Both the position numbers and the translations under genes were made by a program. Source: Gymnopus androsaceus JB14 (Eukaryota > Basidiomycota > Agaricomycetes > Agaricales > Omphalotaceae). Taken from it: a stretch of 64,000 bases of DNA. Under the pieces are notes generated by a model. That model did not search any database and was not told the origin of the DNA. It saw only the letters and a program-made list of their open reading frames with translations. Below are positions 55,652 through 64,000 of the stretch, piece by piece; position 1 is the first letter of the stretch; each line of letters opens with the position of its first letter. The DNA lies in NCBI GenBank assembly GCA_009733575.1, contig ML769577.1:61896-125895 (forward strand), written 5' to 3'.

Positions 55652-55931
55652 ATATCTCAGGAACATAGAACAGTTTAAGATGCCATTGAAAGCTGGAACA
55701 CAAAGTAAAATTTACAAAGTCAACTGTAACAAAATCACTTACATTGGCACTTGAATCCATTTGCATCATGATCTACTTGGAAATGAAACCTTTTGTCCTT
55801 CTCCAAATGAGCAGCATTATTGCCATGTCATTTCTGTGAACCGGTGAATGTTGCAGCTGTATGAGAAACTCTTTATTTTTGTGTAGTTCGTGACTGAGCT
55901 TTTTGCTTCTCCATATCTCTGGCCGAAGCTG
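55652..55931. other. No feature recognised
   Basis: Short region between the LTR remnant and the NB-ARC/TPR gene end. Confidence 0.4.
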
Positions 55932-58783
55932 CTAGGCCTTTGTTGGCAGATTGGTAGCTTGGTGAGAGTGCAATGCAATTTGTTTCAATGATGGAAATAT
56001 GGTTGAAGCATCAACAATAGTCCTTAGTGACTGTGTACTTGTTCTATGTTCTTCTAGAGCATGGTATGTCATTGCTAAGTTATGTCTGAAAGTCAAAGTT
56101 TTTGGATGCTCATCTCCCATGACTTGCCTTGAAACTTCAAGAAGGGGCTTCTGAAGATCTAAAGCTTCATTGCACCTTCCTAGATACTGGTATGTCATTG
56201 CCAAGTTATTTGTGTAAGTCATTGTATCTGGATGCTCTTCTCCCATGACTTGCTTTGAAACTTCAAGGAGGGGCTTCTGAAGATCCAAAGCTTCATTGTA
56301 CCTTCCTAGATAGTGGTATGTTCATTGCCAAGTTATTTGTGCGAGTCATTGTATCTGGATGCTCTTCTCCCATGACTTGCTTTGAAACTTCAAGGAGGGG
56401 CTTCTGAAGATCCAAAGCTTCATTGTACCTTCCTAGATACTGGTATGTCATTGCCAAGTTATTTGTGCGAGTCATTGTATCTGGATGCTCTTCTCCCATG
56501 ACTTGCTTTGAAAACTTCAAGGAGGGGCTTCTGAAGATCCAAAGCTTCATTGTACCTTCCTAGATACTGGTATGTCATTGCCAAGTTATTTGTGCGAGTC
56601 ATTGTATCTGGATGCTCTTCTCCCATGACTTGCTTTGAAACTTCAAGGAGGGGCTTCTGAAGATCCAAAGCTTCATTGTACCTTCCTAGATACTGGTATG
56701 TCATATGCCAAGTTATTTGTGCGAGTCATTGTATCTGGATGCTCTTCTCCCATGACTTGCTTTGAAACTTCAAGGAGGGGCTTCTGAAGATCCAAAGCTT
56801 CATTGTACCTTCCTAGATACTGGTATGTCATTGCCAAGTTATTTGTGTGAGTCATTGTATCTGGATGCTCTTCTCCCATGACTTGCTTTGAAACTTCAAG
56901 GAGGGGCTTCTGAAGATCCAAAGCTTCATTGTACCTTCCTAGATACTGGTATGTCATGCCAAGTTATTTGTGCGAGTCATTGTATCTGGATGCTCTTCTC
57001 CCATGACTTGCTTTGAAACTTCAAGGAGGGGCTTCTGAAGATCCAAAGCTTCATTGTACCTTCCTAGATACTGGTATGTTCAATGCCAAGTTATTTGTGC
57101 GAGTCATTGTATGTGGATGCTCTTCTCCCATGACTTGCTTTGAAACTTCAAGGAGGGGCTTCTGAAGATCCAAAGCTTCATTGTACCTTCCTAGATACTG
57201 GTATGTCATTGCCAAGTTACTTGTGCAACTCATTGTGTCTGGATGCTCTTCTCCAAGAGACATCTTTGCTTCCTCAACTATGGGCTTCCAGTATGTCAGA
57301 GCCTTTCTTGCATAGTGGCTCATTAGCCACAAAGTCCCAAACCTCTTTTTAATCACTAGTTCACCCATATGATGCTTCTCAAGTGCAATGCAGTGTGGTA
57401 TAAGTAATCTTACAAAGCTAATGTCACCCCATTGAGTACCATTAATGGATGCTGCCACAATTCCTTGGGCTCCTAAGCAAACATCCTTCTTCAAATCTAT
57501 GTCCAATCTATCCATCATCCACTTATGTACCAAGGGATGAAATGAAAATAGACCATTCTCAATGACATTCAGCAATGAATAACTACTAATTTTATGTATC
57601 ATCTCATTTATTTTCATGGTATCCCATTTCATGGACTCTGTTGCAAGCAACACCAGAAATCTCTTTGCATTATTTACTGATTCACTTGATTCCAAATGTT
57701 CAATGTTCTCAGTTGCTCTCTTGAACAAGGCATAAGGAATTCTTTCATGATGTAGATATGCACAGATATTTAGCAGAACCTTGCTATCCTCTTCGAGTTT
57801 ATTCCAACTCAAATTCCATGTTGAATATATGGACATTGTATAATCATCCAAGCTCTGTGAAATGTCTGTACTCAGCAATTCTGCTTGTTGAGACTTAAGT
57901 AGATCTAGATAGTTATTGAGACATTTATGCTGATTGATATATGCACCAGCCTGAACCAATGCCAAAGCAAAATAATGAAGCTCCTTGGCAATGATTTCAG
58001 CTAATTTCTCTTCCTCAACTGTAGCCTGTCTTCTAATTGCATGCTTCAAAAGGAGCCACATAGCATCATTAGGTTCCATGTCCTGTATCTCCTCAGATCT
58101 CCCTGCAATTCCTATGAGATCTGGATTTCTGGATGTGATGATCACATTTCCATGATCACAGGAGGGCAAGAATTTACCCAAGTTTAGTTGTGCATTATCA
58201 GCATTGTCCATGATAATCAGCCAATTTTCTTTATGGGTTTTAAACCATTTAAATCCAGATTCCCATCCTTGCACTGACATTGAAGCATGTCTCATTGCTA
58301 TGTCATAATAGCTTGCCTTGATGGAGTCCTCAGACTCAGCGATGATGAAACAAATGTCAGTGAAACTATCAGACAAACTGATGAGTAATGAATCAAAATA
58401 TAGTTCCTGGAAACATATACCTTGTATTGAACTTCCTTGCAAATTCCAGTGCACATTGAGTTTTCCCTGCACCACCCAAACCATGCAAAAGGAATATTTT
58501 CCTTCTTCCTGCATCTTCGGACAGCAGATCCTTGATAAAATAATCTTCAAGAACATTCAAAATAGTTTTTCTTCCTGTAAACAATGAAGTAGAGGTGGGA
58601 CAATGAGTCATTCCCTCAACATATCCTTCCAACCATATTCTAAGTGTCAATGTTTGAATATAGTAGAATTGAAATACCTGGAGGCACATTTACTTGAGCA
58701 CTACCTGCATGTGTAATGTTCACATTCTGTGCAGCATTGAAAATCCCTCCATAAATGTTGAAGTCGGATGCATTGGCAAACAT
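55932..58783 (-). CDS. NB-ARC / tetratricopeptide protein (fungal NLR-like), frameshifted in the repeats
   Basis: The likely start is ATG 58783 (MFANASDFNIYGGIFNAAQN). The P-loop is LLHGLGGAGKTQCALEF (58490-58440). A 43-bp GT-AG intron (58378-58420) then leads into SLSDSFTDICFIIAESED. Walker-B-like WLIIMDNAD, then GNVIITSRN and LHYFALALVQAGAYI, are the usual NB-ARC steps, followed by a helical ARC part. The C-terminus has about nine 42-residue TPR units (SNLAMTYQYLGRYNEALDLQ, HPDTM), each 126 bp. One-base indels break the frame in five units. The exon 1 to 2 junction near 58640-58677 does not join in phase in my reading. Such STAND proteins act as ligand-triggered switches in fungal self/non-self recognition. 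This allele may be a pseudogene. Confidence 0.78.
56160..57260 (-). repeat. 126-bp tandem TPR array
   Basis: About nine near-identical units, each containing CTTCTGAAGATCCAAAGC, TTCCTAGATACTGGTATG and TGGATGCTCTTCTCCCATG. The high identity points to recent expansion or gene conversion. Confidence 0.92.
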
Positions 58784-60751
58784 CTGAGTTCTGCTAATGA
58801 AGTAACTGTAATATTAGCTGTGGTAGTACTGCCTGTGGGTGTCACTTACGAAGATCTTATGGTCACAGATGGTGCTTGTCAGCCCCAGGCGGTTCCTCAA
58901 ATCAAAGACACGACCTACCTGGAGAAGTTTTCTGTCATTCTTGATATGGCTTCGAAAGTGGGAATGTGAGAAAATTTAGAAGTGGGCGACAAATGAAATA
59001 ATGTCCTTTATATACCCAGGTGGCGCCGGTGAAATGGAAAGCCCGTTGCCCATTGCCCTGCTACGTCATATGGTCATATGGTCAGTACAGACTATTCTAA
59101 ATCAGTGTCAATCAGTTTGATCTTCCAGCCGACAACAAACTGGAAATACATTCAAGACTACTCGCCTTTCCACCTTCTCCTCCCGGCTGTGTATCTACTT
59201 GCCCCTCTTAACTTTCCTTTCGAATACCTACCACCTTACTGCGTCCCGGGTTTCCTTCATTTCTTCCGGATCTGTAGTAATGTACTTTTACTTAGCCCGA
59301 AGTTGGAGGGACAGACCCTAGATGTACTCTATTTCATGTAGTACTATCACTACATGCACTTTCTGCATCAAATAGCTCTCATTACCTTTTCTCCTCCCAA
59401 GCTTGAACTCCTGAAAGATGGGATTTGAACGTCGGAGAGGGCGAGTCCCGGAGAAGATAATACCGTGACGGCGTTCCAGCAGGCTGTTCGAGCTGAAACT
59501 CACTGTCACTCATACCTATCCCATCTTTCTGCTAAACCAAATGCATCTACTCCGGCGCCACTGCTACAGTACCGAAGACTTGGACTTGGAGTCCTTTGCC
59601 AATTTTTGCGCTGGCCATTCACCGACGCTAAGCTCTCAACAGGCACCCCACGCTCACATTCGAAACTGGACTTTTAAGATCTCGTTCATCTTGGAGCAGC
59701 AGAAATAAGGCGTGTTTCAAGTTCGATCGCATGCAGAACTTGAGTCCAATATACTATATTCATCAAACGGACTACACGGTACTGCGAAATGATCGATACA
59801 GCAACGACGAATTCCGAGTATGGCGTCGGGCGTTTCACGACTTGACCCTCTGCACCAATTCATCAAGCTCGCCACCACTCATACTCCATCTTTCTGCCAA
59901 GCCACTCGAATCCTTCATCTTCTCCTTGCCAATCCACTCGCGAACACGATCTTTCTGGTCTTGCTCTAGTGTCCCGTTGCATACGATAACATATGTCCTT
60001 AAAAGCCTAAACGACGAATGAAACGTTTTAGGAAGAGATGTCGTCGATAAACGAAACGAACTCACGCAACACCCTTTTCCTCAAAGTCCGGATCCACTTC
60101 CTCTTGGTCACCGTCTTCGCCGTAGGGTAATGGATTCGTCAAGCCGTCGATGAGGGTACCCAGTATATTGTGCTTCGTCATCGCCTCGAGGGTAAGCGCG
60201 GACGTCGATGCACGACCAGGTTGAAAGAGATGAGCTGCATGGGAATTAGGATGGATAGGTCCTTGGTTTTGCTGAGAGTCGGGTGTATGGAGGTTATCGG
60301 ATGACGATGAGGAAGACGACGTCGTCGTTTCATTCGGCGTAAGAAGGCTATTCAGGAGGAAAGCAGTTTTCCTGCGGACGGCGATGTTTGGATCTGTAGT
60401 AGAGATATATCAATGTAAGAAAGAGTGAGTGAGTCGTCTTGAATTACTCACCTTGCAAAGCCTGACATAGCCTGCTCCAACCATCGGAATCCAACTGTGC
60501 CAACGCAGGAGCATTGTGCTTGAGCAAGCCCGAAAGCGCGTAGATGACTTTGGATCGTATTTGTTGCGATGAGGCTGCAGAATTACCGGAGCTCGGCGAA
60601 AGGAAGGAAGTGAGAGTGGGTAATGGCGCTAGTTTGAGATACTAAACGAAATTGGTTAGCAAGCGATTCGAAAAGTAGAATGACAGCGGAACTTACTGCA
60701 TCCTGAGCTGCAGGGTTATTTTGGAGAGCAGTACCAATGACCCAAACGGCG
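58774..60751. repeat. Direct duplication, copy 1 (NLR 5' end to Fes1 middle)
   Basis: Matches 61434-63783. It starts within the first codons of the NB-ARC gene (GGCAAACAT) and ends in the Fes1 exon coding WVIGTALQNN. It includes the spacer 58984-59834, in which I see no gene. Confidence 0.92.
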
Positions 60752-61174
60752 TGAGCCTTCACAGAATCGGGTCCAGAGTTAGAAGAGCGTGTAAAGGCTC
60801 CCACAGTTGAGTTTTTCAAGATCTATCGATTGAAAATTCGTTAAAAGAAAACAAAGGAGAATCAAAGCGATCCATACATACTATTAGCGATTATCGATCT
60901 GTTCTATGAGCTGAAAGAAAGTTAGTGAAATTCCACAGAAAAAAGAACGAACTGACCATTTCCAAGTTATCCAAAGCATCTATACGATCATCCTCACTTC
61001 TATTAGCATCTACAGCTATCGCCATAGCTTCTTTCATCAGTTCCGCGTCGCTTTTGCCCAAAAGCAGATCGATTATTTCGGGATTCAGATCACTTCTTCG
61101 CGTAGGCGGAGGGGCGTTTGCATTAGCATCTTGAGGCGTAGAGTTTTCGATACCCATCGGAGGAGAGATTGCAT
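59835..61174 (-). pseudogene. Fes1-type Hsp70 nucleotide exchange factor, copy 1 (several one-base shifts)
   Basis: The start at 61174 reads MQSLLRW, then one G is missing before GIENSTPQDA. LNPEIIDLLLGKSDAELMKE and DRIDALDNLEM precede an intron. LIEQIDN carries an inserted C. AHAVWVIGTALQNNPAAQDA is followed by a 55-bp intron, then ALSGLLKHNAPALAQLDSDG, an intron, DPNIAVRRKTAFLLNSLL, GTLIDGLTNPLPYGEDGDQE, an intron and the tail GELDELVQRVKS with stop at 59835. This is the Fes1/HspBP1 armadillo-type order. Fes1 releases nucleotide from cytosolic Hsp70. The shifts suggest a decaying copy, or assembly errors. Confidence 0.85.
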
Positions 61175-61882
61175 GATTGGGGAAGATTAAAGATACAAAC
61201 AAAAGAAAATTCAAGGATATATACGGATACAGAAAGTGGAGAAGGTCGTGGACGCTTCGAGAAGGTTTGAGTCGTGGGCGCTTAGACGCGTGATGTTAAT
61301 TGAAACTACTGCAGACATTATTTACAGTAACAGTACTACTATGCGATCTAATCATCTAATAAGAGACCCATTATCTATATCCACTGACCGCGACGTGAAC
61401 TTGTCTAATACTCTAATCATACCTCTCCTCCCGTGGCAAACATCTGAGTTCTGCTAATGAAGTAACTGGAATATTAGCTGTGGTAGTCCTGCCTGTGGGT
61501 GTCACCTACGAAGATCTTAGGGTTACAGATGGTGCTCGTCAACCCCAGGCGGTTCCTCAAATAAAAGACACGACCTACCTGGAGAAGTTTTCAGTCATTC
61601 TTGATATGGCTTCAAAAGTGGGAATGTGAGAAAATTTAGAAGTGGGCGACAAATGCCCTTATATACCCAGGTCGCGCCGGTGAAAGGCCCGCCCTGCTAC
61701 GTCATATGGTCATATCGTCAGTACAAACTATTCTAAATCAGTGTCAATCAGTTTGATCTTCCAGCCGACAACAACCTGGAAATACATTCAAGACTACTCG
61801 CTTTTCCACCTTCTCCTCCCGGCTGTGTATCTACTTGCCCCTCTTAACTTTCCTTTCGAATACCTTACCACCTTACTGCATC

Positions 61883-62269
61883 CAAGGGGGTCCGAAAAAA
61901 AATTTTATTACACCAAGCTGAAAAACATTTTAAGGGCCTCAGAGGGCAACCACCCACCCTCGCAATACCCACGTGATGCTCGATATACCATATATGGTAA
62001 TAATCTTATCTGTATTTTTACAAATCTTGATGACATATGAAGATGACCTCATAAATATCTCCTGCTGATGCCTATTTCTAGGCTTAATACTTCCTTTCGG
62101 CATATATTAACTACAGATGAATACCTATAACAATTACCAATAGCATATTTAACCCTTCAAAGCTCTCAGGGCCTCTGAAAGATAGGTTTGACAAAATATC
62201 ATAGTGGCCTCTCAGCAGGAACCAACCACCCACCAGAGTATAATGGACTGTAATTCCAGTACCCCCTTG
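61883..62269. mobile_element. hAT-type MITE with CAAGGGGGT ends (387 bp)
   Basis: Ends CAAGGGGGTCC and GTACCCCCTTG. 8-bp duplication ACTGCATC (61875-61882) / ACTGCGTC (62270-62277). Copy 1 of the duplication has the empty site near 59236, so the MITE arrived after duplication or was present in only one parent. Confidence 0.9.
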
Positions 62270-62871
62270 ACTGCGTCCCGGATTTTCGTCATTTCTTCCG
62301 GATCTGTAGTGATGTACTTTTACTGGCCCGAAGTTGGAGGGACAGACCCTAGATGTACTATATTTCATGTACTATCACTTCATGCACTTTCTGTATCAAA
62401 TAGCTCTCATTATCTTTTCTCCTCCCAAGCTTGAACTCCTGAAAGATGGGATTTGAACGTCGGAGAGGGCGAGTCTCGGAGAATATAATACGGCGTTCAA
62501 GCTGAAACTCGCCGTCACTCATACCTATCCCATCTTTCTGCTAAATACTCCGGCGCCACTGCTACAGTACCGGAGACTTGGACTTGGAGTCCTTCGCCAA
62601 TTTTTGCGCTAGCCATTCACCGACGCTAAGCTCTCAATAGGCACTCGCATTCGAAACTGGACTTCTACATATCTCGCTCACACGTCTCCTATGGCCAAGA
62701 TCTTGTTCATCCGGGAGCAGCAGAAACGAGGCCCGTAAACTGTCTCAAGTTCGATCGCATGCAGAACTTGAGTCCAATATACTATATTCATCATCAAATT
62801 GAAACGGACTACACGGTACTGCGAAATGATCGATACAGCAACGACGAATTCCGAGTATGGCGTCGGGCGTT

Positions 62872-63783
62872 TCACGATTGCACCCTCTGCACCAATTCAT
62901 CAAGCTCGCCACCACTCATACTCCATCTTTCTGCCAAGCCACTCGAATCCTTCATCTTCTCCTTGCCAATCCACTCCTGAAGACGGTCTTTTTGGTCTTG
63001 TTCTAGTGTCCCCGTTGCATACGATAAGATATGTCCTTAAAAGCCTAAACGACGGATGAAACGTTTTTAGGAAGAGACGTCGTCGATAAACAAATGAAAC
63101 TCACGCAACACCCTTTTCTTCAAAGTCCGGATCCACTTCCTCTTGGTCGCCGTCTTCGCCGTAGGGTAATGGGTTCGTCAAGCCGTCGATGAGGGTACCC
63201 AGTATATTGTGCTTCTTCATCGCCTCGAGGGTAAGCGCGGACGTTGAAGCACGACCAGGCTGAAAGAGATGAGCTGCATGGGAATTAGGATGAATAGGTC
63301 CCTGGTTTTGCTGAGAGTCGGGTGTATGGAGGTTATCGGATGACGATGAGGAAGTCGACGTTGTTTCATTCGGTGTAAGAAGGCTATTCAGGAGGAAAGC
63401 AGTTTTTCTGCGGACGGTGATGTTTGGATCTGTAGTAGAGATATATCAATGTAAGAAAGAGTGAGTGAGTCGTCTTGGATTACTCACCTTGCAAAGCTGA
63501 CATAGCCTGCTCCAACCATCGGAATCCAACTGTGCCAGCGCAGGAGCATTATGCTTGAGCAAGCCGAAAGCGCGTAGATGACTTTGGATCGTATTTGTTG
63601 CGATGAGGCTGCAGAATTACCGGAGCTCGGTGAAAGAAAGGAAGTGAGAGTGGGTAATGGCGCTAGCTTCAGATACTAAACGAAATTAGTTAGCAAGCGA
63701 TTCGAAAAGCAGAACGACAGCGGAACATACTGCATCCTGAGCTGCAGGGTTATTTTGAAGAGCAGTACCAATGACCCAAACGG
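62872..63783 (-). pseudogene. Fes1 copy 2, 5'-truncated
   Basis: Contains only the exons from WVIGTALQNN to the stop at 62872, with a changed last codon pair (RVQS instead of VKS). The N-terminal domain is absent because the duplication breaks at 63783. One base is lost in the ALSGLLKH exon (AAGCCGAAAG against AAGCCCGAAAG). Confidence 0.85.
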
Positions 63784-64000
63784 TGGCATTGGCGTTGTCA
63801 GTGCTTCAAATCCCAAAAAACTCGCCTCAAGCTTACCTACCAATGTCTGATACCTCTTGCATTGCATCCTAGTAATAATTTCAGCCATATCCACTGGTAT
63901 TTCTGCCACTGACATTTGTATGCTGTCTACCACCTCTTTGATAGGTTCATTTTGAGAGCCATGAATTGTCAGTTTGAGAAGTGCGCTCAAGTGTGGAATC
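63784..64000 (-). other. Partial ORF at the window edge, unrecognised
   Basis: Minus-strand frame reading LLKLTIHGSQNEPIKEVVDS, then AEIITRMQCKRYQTLVGKLE and FLGFEAL. It looks coding, is cut on one side by the window end and on the other by the duplication junction, and shows no known domain. Confidence 0.4.

Larger units (their letters stand above)
61434..63783. repeat. Direct duplication, copy 2, with a hAT MITE inside
   Basis: Second copy of 58774-60751, placed just upstream of Fes1 copy 1. It is 2350 bp because it includes the 387-bp MITE and its 8-bp duplication. It ends abruptly at ACCCAAACGG. Confidence 0.92.

Noticed and set aside
58694..58969. Plus-strand 91-residue ORF
   Set aside because: Antisense to the NLR N-terminal exon and its upstream region; the minus-strand MFANASDFNIYGG start is the typical NLR-like one.

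Overview
This window looks like a gene-poor, transposon-rich stretch of a filamentous fungal genome, most likely an agaricomycete basidiomycete. The evidence is short spliceosomal introns (about 40-65 bp, mostly GT-AG plus one GC-AG), TTAGGG-type repeats, an NB-ARC/tetratricopeptide protein of the fungal NLR kind, a DUF6532-like gene, a Fes1 homologue, Ty1/copia and pogo-like elements, and no bacterial operon structure. I cannot name the species.

Layout. 1-7.4 kb: a satellite-bearing element cut by the window edge, a long palindrome, a fold-back element with interstitial telomere-like repeats, and a copia reverse-transcriptase relic split by a hAT-like element. 7.5-15.1 kb: a structured ~967-bp unit present 1.55 times head to tail. 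Each unit has one ORF and a cluster of hairpins, and a 1.8-kb solo LTR sits inside the first copy. It is flanked by two copies of the 3' part of an unrecognised multi-exon gene (12.6-15.1 kb). 15.5-24.6 kb: a degenerate Ty1/copia element on the minus strand, with a 3.57-kb pogo/Tigger-like transposon inserted in it (21-bp inverted repeats, TA duplication) and a 139-bp MITE inserted in its gag. 24.6-26.3 kb: a mitochondrial-type Hsp70 pseudogene with two hAT-type MITEs. 26.7-29.2 kb: a second, complete satellite-bearing element. 29.4-31.7 kb: a DUF6532-like gene broken by a MITE.

34.9-41.5 kb is the most gene-like part: a conserved-looking hypothetical protein, an isoprenylcysteine-methyltransferase-family gene (3 exons, intact), a dead FAD-monooxygenase fragment, and an intact 5-exon UbiA prenyltransferase. 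The UbiA plus FAD-monooxygenase pairing resembles a decayed meroterpenoid neighbourhood (inference). 42-50.3 kb: a second copia element whose protease block is inverted relative to gag and integrase, with a satellite element, a pogo-type MITE and a solo LTR nested inside. 51-55.6 kb: MITEs, an LTR piece, a second hAT-like element and a duplicated two-exon ORF. 55.9-63.8 kb: an NB-ARC/TPR gene with tandem 126-bp TPR units, and two frameshifted Fes1 copies produced by a ~2-kb direct duplication.

The dominant theme is nested insertion. Many insertions can be dated relative to one another because target duplications and empty paralogous sites are present in the same window. The most unusual signals are the 967-bp hairpin-rich unit and a MITE family with CATCAG ends and variable two-base target duplications.
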